Assembly: GCA_900551235.1 (NCBI GenBank)
Contig: URUU01000006.1
Span: 1-64,000, forward strand
Direction of reading: 5' to 3'
DNA: 64,000 bases
Source: an uncultured Lachnospiraceae bacterium
GTDB taxonomy: Bacteria; Bacillota; Clostridia; Lachnospirales; Lachnospiraceae
Shown: positions 53,458-60,687 of the stretch, piece after piece
Position numbering within the stretch: position 1 is the first letter of the stretch
Layout of the letters: each line of letters starts with the position of its first letter
Translations under genes and position numbers: made by a program
The notes under the pieces: model-generated
Database searches by the model: none
Told to the model about the DNA's origin: nothing
The model's input: only the letters and a program-made list of their open reading frames with translations

Positions 53458-55018
53458 CACCTCCTTCCATATAACTGTATTGTCCCCTGATCTTATAATT
53501 TGTTCCCTGATTCTTAACCTGCATCCACACTGCCGGTACGCGCAGAAAGACAGGTGACAATTCAAACTCTGCATTCACTTTTACCTTTTCTGCCAATGTA
53601 TCCACTTGAAAATTTTCGCCACCTTTTTCCTGTCTCCGATTTTCTTCAATCAAATCCAGCGCACGCATATTTCTTTGCTTTTTTCCGGTCAAAGCCACAA
53701 GTCCAAGCAAATAATCGTGATAAGACTGTCCTTTCCCCTGACCTGCATCGCATTTTTCTAATACCTCAGTCAGTTTTCCAAGCTGATCTAATGACAGTCT
53801 CCAGTCTGCCCGTGTTTTAACAGGCGGTATCTTCCCTCCTGCGAGCAAGCTTCTGACATCCAGCAGACTTTCCCCATATGCCCATGCCAGCATCAGCAGT
53901 CTTTGCAGTGCTGATGCCAGTGCCGGTACTGCTGCCGCTCCCGCAATCGCTGCCGCAAGTGCCATTGCTTCACTTCTCATCTCTGCATTTTTCGCAATAT
54001 ACATGTAATTTACTCCTTCTCGAATCAACAGTATTTTCTGCACGGTTTTTTTCAGATTTTCCACATCACTTTTCTTACCGCCAATGATATATTCCAGTTC
54101 ATAAGAAAGCGCATGTTTCCTGCTTCCTTTTCCCTTTGTATTTTCTTTCTCTGCCGCACATGTAAAATAATCTCCCAGATACTTCAGAAAAACAGCCTCC
54201 GATGCCGCTCCCGGATGATCTCCGTAATCTCCGGAATTTCCTTTTTGCAAAGTTCTCTCTGACGGCAGATCTTTTCTTTCGATTTCTTTATCTGAAACCT
54301 TTGATGCATCTTTCATAACAAGACTCAGAATTCCCATCTTTTTGATTTTCTTTATCTGATCAAGCGGATTTTCTGCCTTCTTTTCTTCCGGTACTTTTTC
54401 TTTTTCTGTTTCTTTTTCTTCCGCCTCTTTTTGTTCAGCTTCTTTTTGCTCGGCTTCTTTTTGCTGTTCTTCGGCCTTCTGGTATGCTTCATCCGCCTTC
54501 TTTTCTTCCTGTTTATACTGCTCACCTTTCTTCTGCCCGCTTTGTACATCCTTTATATTTTTTCTCAGTGCAAGGGCTGCCTCCCCGACAAACAGTTCCT
54601 TCTGGTTCTGAATCACCTGCCGGTAAAAAACCTGTCCGCTCTGATCCGTTGCCAGCGCATACTGCTCCACATTACATGCCGTGATCTCCATCGGGAATAT
54701 CTCAAATCTTCCTGCAGTTTTTATATCATTACCTGGACAGATATTTGGAATTATGTAATTTGTAATTCCCGTCTCCAGAACATCTTTTATCTTTCTGCCA
54801 GATCGATCCTCACAGTCAAGAAACCACAGATCATATTCCTCCAGAAGCACACGATCGTACTCCCCAAACATCGAAAACACACCCATATCAAAAGCTGTCG
54901 CCGCCTGAAATCTTGCCGCCTGCACACGTGCCGATTCTGCCATTGTACAGAAAAGGGACAAAAACAGCATGCTTATAAGACTCAGGAACACCGTTATTGT
55001 CCCTTTATTTCTATACAT
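53453..55018 (-). CDS. DUF5702 family pilus-locus protein
   Basis: The 521-residue protein begins KGTITVFLSLISMLFLSL, a class III-like membrane segment, and matches DUF5702, a family found in Firmicutes Tad loci. A coiled-coil stretch (about 165-225) is built of Glu/Lys/Ala/Gln repeats. The rest is extracytoplasmic, with a hydrophobic segment near residue 350 (ALAAAIAGAAAVPALAS). The start follows AGGAAGGAGC. It is likely a large pilus-associated or minor pilin subunit; no precise role is known. Confidence 0.85.
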   Translation of the reverse strand: MYRNKGTITVFLSLISMLFLSLFCTMAESARVQAARFQAATAFDMGVFSMFGEYDRVLLEEYDLWFLDCEDRSGRKIKDVLETGITNYIIPNICPGNDIKTAGRFEIFPMEITACNVEQYALATDQSGQVFYRQVIQNQKELFVGEAALALRKNIKDVQSGQKKGEQYKQEEKKADEAYQKAEEQQKEAEQKEAEQKEAEEKETEKEKVPEEKKAENPLDQIKKIKKMGILSLVMKDASKVSDKEIERKDLPSERTLQKGNSGDYGDHPGAASEAVFLKYLGDYFTCAAEKENTKGKGSRKHALSYELEYIIGGKKSDVENLKKTVQKILLIREGVNYMYIAKNAEMRSEAMALAAAIAGAAAVPALASALQRLLMLAWAYGESLLDVRSLLAGGKIPPVKTRADWRLSLDQLGKLTEVLEKCDAGQGKGQSYHDYLLGLVALTGKKQRNMRALDLIEENRRQEKGGENFQVDTLAEKVKVNAEFELSPVFLRVPAVWMQVKNQGTNYKIRGQYSYMEGGA

Positions 55019-55068
55019 ATTGCTCCTTCCTAAATGATATTAATGTGAAAAAATGCCATGCTGCATCA

Positions 55069-55236
55069 CTAAATACTGTTTCCTTGTGTCGTTATTTTTC
55101 TGAAAATTTGGTTTACCAGAGAGGTAAGCTGTTTTTTGAAGATGATGACCAGGCTGATAAGTACAACCAGAATCAGAATGATCTCGACCGTTGTAATACC
55201 CTGCTCATCCTTAAGAAATGCTTCTACATGTGTCAT
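55069..55236 (-). CDS. flp: Flp-type pilin (short ORF)
   Basis: This 55-residue protein is easy to miss because it is so short. It begins MTHVEAFLKDEQGITTVEII and continues with a hydrophobic stretch (ILILVVLISLVIIF) and a basic end. The G|ITTVE processing site with Glu at position five of the mature protein is typical of Flp type IVb pilins. Start ATG at 55236 follows AAAGGAGGTGATATATCAA, stop at 55069. It lies between tadC and the DUF5702 gene and is the major pilin candidate of the operon. Confidence 0.92.
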   Translation of the reverse strand: MTHVEAFLKDEQGITTVEIILILVVLISLVIIFKKQLTSLVNQIFRKITTQGNSI

Positions 55237-55264
55237 TTGATATATCACCTCCTTTCCCGTTTTC

Positions 55265-56617
55265 TCAGCCTGCTGAAAAAGTCAGGAATGCCGGTGCCAT
55301 CAGTATAACAACTACAACTCCAAGCATCAGCATCATCGGAAACAACAGCCTGGTACCTGCCTGTTCCCCTAACTTCCGTGCCAGCTTCTGCCTTTCCTCC
55401 ATACCTCTAAGTGCTTCTCCCTCCAGAAGATCTGCCAGTCCATCAGAACCTTTTCGCAGATTTTGTGCCAGGATTGTCCCTATCTTTATATACTCTGAGA
55501 TCTGACATCTTCTGCCAAAATTTTCATAAGCCTGTGCTTCTGCAATTCCACTTTTCATCTCATTGCAGCATCGCCGCACTTCCTCATCCACATAATGTTT
55601 CCTTACCTGTTTTGTGTCTGCGATTTTTTCAAAAGCTCCTCTTATCGTGAGGCCGGCACGAAGTAAAGATGTCAGTTTATACAGAAATGAGGCATAATCC
55701 ATCATCAGCCCGATTCTCTTTTCCCTTACTGCTTTCTGTACCTTTTCCTCCTCAAGCAATGCCATACAGACTGCCGTAAGAATCACAAGCATAAAAATGA
55801 TCGGAATAAGAGAATCTTTGCTTTCTCTCCATGTGAGCTGCTTTTCCTCTATCTTTCCCGGAAGTTTCATCTGCTCTTTTTCCGCACTTACGCCATCCTC
55901 CTTCTTTACGCTATCTTCTATTTTTTTAATCAGCATTTCTTCTTCTGATCTGACCTTTGGATACACACGAATAAAAAAACTATGTTCTATGGTTTTTCCC
56001 TGGCAGGAAAGATTTACCGTAATTTCAACCATTTCCCCATTTTCGTCCGCTTCTCTTATAATCTTCCCGGTGTCATCTATCAAATCCATCTGACTTGTGA
56101 TCCATTCTGCTTTTACCGCACCATTTTCCAGAGATACCGGAAACTTGAGGTCTGTCCTCACCTCATTCATGGATATATTTTCCTCTAAGATAATACTCTC
56201 CATATTTTCAATAGCGTTTTGAAAAAAATCTTCTATTTCCTGATCACGGTATTTTCGTTCCTGCAATGTGATCGGTATTTTCTTTTCTCCCGTCTCACCC
56301 TCAATCTGCACCGTAAGATTGGTCTCCATGCTTCCCTGTCCATAAGATGGTCGTGTCAGCATCAAAATTTCCCCCTGATTTTCTCCAAATGCTGCCAATA
56401 AAAGACAAAGGCCCGTTCCTAAAAACAATACCATCAATATTTTTGCAATCTTTTTCGCCGTAAAGTCCAAAACATTACTTTCTGTCTGCTCACCTTCCGT
56501 AAATTCCAGCATACGTTCTGTTTTCTGATATTTGGCACTCTCTTTGTTTACCAGTCTCTCTGCGATCCATCTCCCTGACAGATAAAACGGTCTTTCCAGG
56601 ATTTCTTTATACTTCAA
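55265..56617 (-). CDS. tadC: TadC-like type II secretion F protein with large external insert
   Basis: The 450-residue protein starts with TTG at 56617, with GGGGAGG upstream. A membrane helix at about 57-79 is followed by an extracytoplasmic region of about 185 residues (to about 262), rich in charged residues, which typical TadC proteins lack. A second helix (about 263-284) and a GspF domain follow: KLTSLLRAGLTIRGAFEKIA, the EAQAYENFGRRC motif, and a final helix. It builds the inner-membrane platform of the pilus with TadB. Its start overlaps tadB by 11 bases. Confidence 0.88.
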   Translation of the reverse strand: MKYKEILERPFYLSGRWIAERLVNKESAKYQKTERMLEFTEGEQTESNVLDFTAKKIAKILMVLFLGTGLCLLLAAFGENQGEILMLTRPSYGQGSMETNLTVQIEGETGEKKIPITLQERKYRDQEIEDFFQNAIENMESIILEENISMNEVRTDLKFPVSLENGAVKAEWITSQMDLIDDTGKIIREADENGEMVEITVNLSCQGKTIEHSFFIRVYPKVRSEEEMLIKKIEDSVKKEDGVSAEKEQMKLPGKIEEKQLTWRESKDSLIPIIFMLVILTAVCMALLEEEKVQKAVREKRIGLMMDYASFLYKLTSLLRAGLTIRGAFEKIADTKQVRKHYVDEEVRRCCNEMKSGIAEAQAYENFGRRCQISEYIKIGTILAQNLRKGSDGLADLLEGEALRGMEERQKLARKLGEQAGTRLLFPMMLMLGVVVVILMAPAFLTFSAG

Positions 56618-57344
56618 TGTTTACAATCTTCCTCCCCATCAAAAAAGCAAATGCATATATACCAAGACAAATACTCATAATCAAAATACCCGGCAGATTT
56701 TTATACAGGCTGTCCAGAAATTCCGGTGAAGCAATTCCTATATAAGCAATCAGTGCACATGGTATAACGCTCATAATATTCTGTTCCATTTTCTTTGCCG
56801 AAAGACAGATTTCAATCTCCTGCCTGGTCTCTTGTTTTTGAGATATGGATGCCGTTGTACTCCGGATAATTGAAATCAGGTCTCCCCCTGTACGCCTTGC
56901 TGTTTCAAATACCTCCGCAAAAATCTCTATATCCTCTACCCCGCTTCGTTCTGCAAGATCTGTGAGCAGATTCTCCATCGTCTGATTCAGCCGAAGCCCA
57001 CCTGTAATTCTTCGAAACTCCAATAATACCGGTTCTTTTTCACCATACATTTTCTGAAGTTCTTCATAAGTCTGAAAAAATGCATTTTCAATCGAATATC
57101 CTGCTGTCAATGCCGTTGACACACACCGCATTCCCGTAAGGAATCCCTTTTCAAGCCGTCTCTTTTGTTTTTCTGCCAGTATTTTTTTCATTTCTCTGAA
57201 AAACACTCCGGCAAACGGAAGAAAAAGAATGACTCCCAGAAACGACCGGTAAAACAACGCACTGATTCCCAATCCCGTCAGAATATAAAATGCCCCATAT
57301 TTCAGGCTCTCCTGTTTTGTCATATTATATTTTTTATAATTCAT
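56607..57344 (-). CDS. tadB: TadB-like type II secretion F protein
   Basis: The 245-residue membrane protein has the GspF motif MRCVSTALTAGYSIENAF and EVFETARRTGGDLISIIR, with four helices. The start at 57344 follows AAGGGGATCGT; longer in-frame starts reach into tadA. It forms the platform with TadC. It lies 19 bases downstream of tadA. Confidence 0.92.
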   Translation of the reverse strand: MNYKKYNMTKQESLKYGAFYILTGLGISALFYRSFLGVILFLPFAGVFFREMKKILAEKQKRRLEKGFLTGMRCVSTALTAGYSIENAFFQTYEELQKMYGEKEPVLLEFRRITGGLRLNQTMENLLTDLAERSGVEDIEIFAEVFETARRTGGDLISIIRSTTASISQKQETRQEIEICLSAKKMEQNIMSVIPCALIAYIGIASPEFLDSLYKNLPGILIMSICLGIYAFAFLMGRKIVNIEV

Positions 57345-57363
57345 ACGATCCCCTTTATTATTT

Positions 57364-58605
57364 TTATACCCTCTCGTTCTTTCTGATGCCCGCCCGGATA
57401 AGCTTCTGTACATGAACCAGTTCATTTCTTTTCTTAAGACTCCCCTTAACAGAACCTTCCTTCTGCTTTCCATCCTCCTGAAATTCATACAGTACCGAAG
57501 TCGTGACTTCACCTGTCGTATACTCATAACCGGTTATCTCACTGATCTCCAGGACGCGTCTGCTTTTATCACGCAGCCTTCCCAGATGGATCAGAATATC
57601 GATCCCGGATGCAATCTGTCTGCGTACTGCCGATAAGGGCATTTCCATTCCCATCAGCACCATTGTTTCCAGACGCACCAGCATATCCGCAGGACTGTTT
57701 CCATGTCCCGTGCTCAGTGATCCATCCATTCCGGTATTCATCGCCTGAAGCATATCCACAACTTCATCTCCCCGCACTTCCCCTACAATAATGCGGCTTG
57801 GTCTCATTCGCAGACTGCTCTTGATCAGATCACGTATCGTAATGGCATGTTTTCCTTCTGTATTTTCTTTTCTCGCTTCCATCCGGACCAGATTCGCTAC
57901 TCCCTGTATCTGAAGCTCTGCATTATCTTCTATCGTTATGATTCTTTCGTCTTTGGGAATATAATCGGATAATGCATTCAAAAACGTAGTCTTTCCCGAA
58001 CCGGTCCCCCCGCAGATAAAAATGTTATATCCCGCCTGAACAAGCTGCTTCAAAAAATCTGCTGCTTCGTTTGAAACACTTCCAATTTCAATCAATCTCC
58101 CCATCGTAATCGGCTCTTTCGGAAATCGCCGTATTGTGATAACCGGCCCGTTTAATGCGACCGGAGGCAGCACAATATTTACCCTGTCTCCATTTTCAAG
58201 CCGGGCATCTGCAATCGGCACTGCTTCGTTTACAATACGGTTGCATTTTCCGGCAATCTGCTGCACCACATCTTCCAGTTTTTCTTTTGAAGTGAATTTC
58301 TGTTCCCAGCATCGAATCCTTCCCTCACGTTCCACAAAAATCCCATCTGTTCCATTTACCATGATTTCTGTGACCATTTCATCCTCCAGAAGCTGCTGCA
58401 AAATATCCAGCCTCCGGATTCCGTTAAACAACTGCTGCCTTAATGCTATCTTTTCCGCCAAAGGCATATAATGTTCTTTTGCTTCTTCCAGGATCACATG
58501 ATCGATCTCTGCCAGAATTTCTCCATCTGATATTTCCTGCGTATGATTCAGCTTCTCATTCAGTCTTTTATAAAGTTTTTCCAGTCGCTCTTCCTGCTCA
58601 TCCAT
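57364..58605 (-). CDS. tadA: TadA/CpaF family pilus assembly ATPase
   Basis: The 413-residue cytoplasmic ATPase has an N-terminal domain with MVNGTDGIFVEREGRI, Walker A GGTGSGKTT at 199-207, an Asp-box segment IITIEDNAELQ, LRMRPSRIIVGEVRGDE with Walker B, and a His-box STGHGNSPADML. It energises assembly of Flp pili. It overlaps the tadZ gene by 8 bases. Confidence 0.96.
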   Translation of the reverse strand: MDEQEERLEKLYKRLNEKLNHTQEISDGEILAEIDHVILEEAKEHYMPLAEKIALRQQLFNGIRRLDILQQLLEDEMVTEIMVNGTDGIFVEREGRIRCWEQKFTSKEKLEDVVQQIAGKCNRIVNEAVPIADARLENGDRVNIVLPPVALNGPVITIRRFPKEPITMGRLIEIGSVSNEAADFLKQLVQAGYNIFICGGTGSGKTTFLNALSDYIPKDERIITIEDNAELQIQGVANLVRMEARKENTEGKHAITIRDLIKSSLRMRPSRIIVGEVRGDEVVDMLQAMNTGMDGSLSTGHGNSPADMLVRLETMVLMGMEMPLSAVRRQIASGIDILIHLGRLRDKSRRVLEISEITGYEYTTGEVTTSVLYEFQEDGKQKEGSVKGSLKKRNELVHVQKLIRAGIRKNERV

Positions 58606-59617
58606 ATCGGTCTGCCCCTTCTTCCCTAATCAGTTTTCTCACATAATCTCCCAGTTCACTCCAGATCAGCTGCTCCACATAATTTTCTTTTTTCCCAAAA
58701 CTACTGTGAAATGGTAATTTTAATTTTATCGTTTTTCCAAGAACCTCTTCCTGATCTCTTGCTGCCATAACTTTCTCATATTGTAAAATCTTCGTTACTG
58801 CCATACTGTCCTCCCTGACCGGCATATAGATTTTTCCACACCGTTTTAAGATTTCCGGAAGATTATCCACCTGTTCTCCCAGATCCAGCAGGATCACTTC
58901 ATAAGAACTGTAAGCACATAAATCTTCAATCAGTCCCAACCACTCACTGCACTTGATACTCCTTAGATCAAATGGAGAAAATGCCGGCGGAATATAGTCC
59001 AGATTATTGATTGTCTGAACCAGACCACCCAGTTTGCTGATCAGATTCCCTTTCCCACTTCCGGAAAAATACATCAGATCGCTGATATCTCCGGAAAACT
59101 GTTTCCCCATCAGTTCTTCAAATCCTGCATAATCTTCCAGATTCAGATACAGCACTGCTTTCATTCCTGCCAGAAGCTGTCCCAATGTCAGTGCAAAAGA
59201 TGTCTTTCCTGTTCTTTTTACCGGTGAATAGATTCCAATCACTTCTACCTCCGGTTTAAAAAGCGCAGTCCTTGGTTTTTCCTTTACTCTGGCATAAGCA
59301 TCCATCACTTCTGCAATCAGACTGTCCGCCGGCTGATACTTGTAAACGGCAGAATACTCTGATAACTCACAAATCTGCTCTCCCTCCGATAAAACCATCA
59401 CTTTCCGGATAGAAAGCTCTTTCACTTGCTCACACACCAATCTTCCTGCAATCAAAAGAATCTCTATCGTTTTCTCTTTTGCATATGTACAAAGGCTGTC
59501 TACCCCGGTAAATGCCTGTACCTCAAACTCCTCTCCCCTCCGGCTCTGTACATATTCCATAAGACTGTAAATATACATACTCTCCGGATCACAGATTGCA
59601 AAAATCCCTTTTCCCAA
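58598..59617 (-). CDS. tadZ: TadZ/CpaE-like MinD-family localisation ATPase
   Basis: The 339-residue product from TTG at 59617 starts one base after the peptidase stop codon, with GGGAGG upstream. It has an N-terminal receiver-like region and a MinD/ParA-like domain with the deviant Walker A SPVKRTGKTSFALTL. VLYLNLEDYAGF and VILLDLGEQVDNL follow. TadZ positions the pilus machine at the cell pole or membrane. An ATG start at 59686 would overlap the peptidase gene and is less likely. Confidence 0.85.
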   Translation of the reverse strand: MGKGIFAICDPESMYIYSLMEYVQSRRGEEFEVQAFTGVDSLCTYAKEKTIEILLIAGRLVCEQVKELSIRKVMVLSEGEQICELSEYSAVYKYQPADSLIAEVMDAYARVKEKPRTALFKPEVEVIGIYSPVKRTGKTSFALTLGQLLAGMKAVLYLNLEDYAGFEELMGKQFSGDISDLMYFSGSGKGNLISKLGGLVQTINNLDYIPPAFSPFDLRSIKCSEWLGLIEDLCAYSSYEVILLDLGEQVDNLPEILKRCGKIYMPVREDSMAVTKILQYEKVMAARDQEEVLGKTIKLKLPFHSSFGKKENYVEQLIWSELGDYVRKLIREEGADRYG

Positions 59618-59618
59618 T

Positions 59619-60128
59619 CTAATAAACACCTCCCATATAAAGTAAAATTGCACCCAGGATCGCCACTGCAAAATGAATACGGCCATCCTGATCTGTTTCG
59701 TTGAGATACGGCTCCCATTCTCCTGTCTGCTGCCTGTACATATAAGAGTAAAAATAAAGCAGCCGCTTTTTCAGATTTTTCCTTTTGAACAACACTACAG
59801 CGGATAAAGCAGCACCCACCAGCAGAGATGCGGCTGCACAATAAACTGCTTCCTGTGGTCCCAGAAAACCTCCTGCCACTGCCAGTAACTTGATATCACC
59901 TGCTCCCATCATCCGAAAATAATAAAGAATGGCTCCCAAAACCAACGGAAGCCCCATACCTCCAAAAAACACCAGCACGCCCAGAAGTCCATTCTGAATA
60001 AGCTGAAAAGACCACCCTAAAATGAGTCCGATTACGATCAAAAGATTGGGGATTTTGTCTCTTCTCAGATCAAAATATACTGCAAACAAGCCAATAGGGA
60101 CTAGCAAAACACACTGCAGTGTCCTCAT
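59619..60128 (-). CDS. Prepilin peptidase, TadV/CpaA type
   Basis: The 169-residue membrane protein has the A24 aspartates in VYFDLRRDKIPN and MMGAGDIKLLA, the second fitting GxGDxK exactly. It cleaves the prepilin leader. It is first in the operon. A Gly/Leu-rich tail (ILGAILLYMGGVY) ends the protein. It has an AGGGTGAG site. Confidence 0.93.
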   Translation of the reverse strand: MRTLQCVLLVPIGLFAVYFDLRRDKIPNLLIVIGLILGWSFQLIQNGLLGVLVFFGGMGLPLVLGAILYYFRMMGAGDIKLLAVAGGFLGPQEAVYCAAASLLVGAALSAVVLFKRKNLKKRLLYFYSYMYRQQTGEWEPYLNETDQDGRIHFAVAILGAILLYMGGVY

Positions 60129-60238
60129 ATCTCACCCTCTTTCATAATGATTATTTTGTTAAATGATTTTGAAATGTCTGACCGAACTGGTCTGAAAAAA
60201 CTTTAGAATATTTATATCTGATATATTTGATAGTAGTG

Positions 60239-60267
60239 ATTATATATCTTTTGTACTTGAATGTCTA
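60239..60267 (-). promoter_or_regulatory. Promoter of the Tad pilus operon
   Basis: On the minus strand TAGACA (60267-60262) is followed after 17 bases by TATAAT (60244-60239). The transcript would start near 60232, about 100 bases ahead of the first gene. A short GACC...GGTC palindrome lies at 60180-60192 in the leader. Confidence 0.65.
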
Positions 60268-60318
60268 TAGTAAGTGACCATATTTTTCAATTTTGTGAGA
60301 TTTCAACAAAACCTGTTT

Positions 60319-60525
60319 TCACTGTACCTGCGGCAGAAACTGACACCCTTCAATCCCATACAGTAAGAGTACACCCGGAACTCCCAGAACTCCGGTTGTT
60401 GTCACGCTGATCACATTGCAGCCTACCTTAAGCTCCACCCCCGCATTGTCAAAAACCTGATTCAGGAAAAAAATGCACGCCATTCCAATGATCATCCGTA
60501 CCAGAAACCGAGAAATATATTTCAT
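60319..60525 (-). CDS. bofA: BofA family protein (pro-sigma-K processing inhibitor)
   Basis: The 68-residue membrane protein has two hydrophobic segments and the BofA core ISVTTTGVLGVPGVLLLYG. It would hold the SpoIVF-type protease inactive in the mother cell until forespore signalling permits sigma-K activation. The start at 60525 follows AGGAC; longer in-frame starts overlap the palindromic repeat. It is evidence that the organism forms spores. Confidence 0.88.
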   Translation of the reverse strand: MKYISRFLVRMIIGMACIFFLNQVFDNAGVELKVGCNVISVTTTGVLGVPGVLLLYGIEGCQFLPQVQ

Positions 60526-60622
60526 AAAAGCATCCTGTCCTTTTTCTAAATTGTATGAATGGTGATAACAATTCAGTACAGGCCGCATCAGACACATATC
60601 CCTTTTGCCTCTGCCATCAGGA

Positions 60623-60674
60623 AATGCCAGCGAATTGTTCCGCACTGTATACTTCCACAATTCTCTGGCATCTT
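60623..60674. repeat. Palindromic repeat family, copy 4 (glgB/bofA gap)
   Basis: AATGCCAGCGAATTGT pairs with ACAATTCTCTGGCATCTT around a CCGCACTGTATACTTCC loop, so the unit folds as one hairpin. It shares GAATTGTTCCG and the ACAATTCT end with the other copies. Confidence 0.75.
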
Positions 60675-60687
60675 CTTATTTTTCAGA

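Noticed and set aside
54352..54549. Lys/Arg-rich short frame within the DUF5702 gene
   Set aside because: It is an alternative frame of the coiled-coil Glu/Lys repeat, with no start signals.
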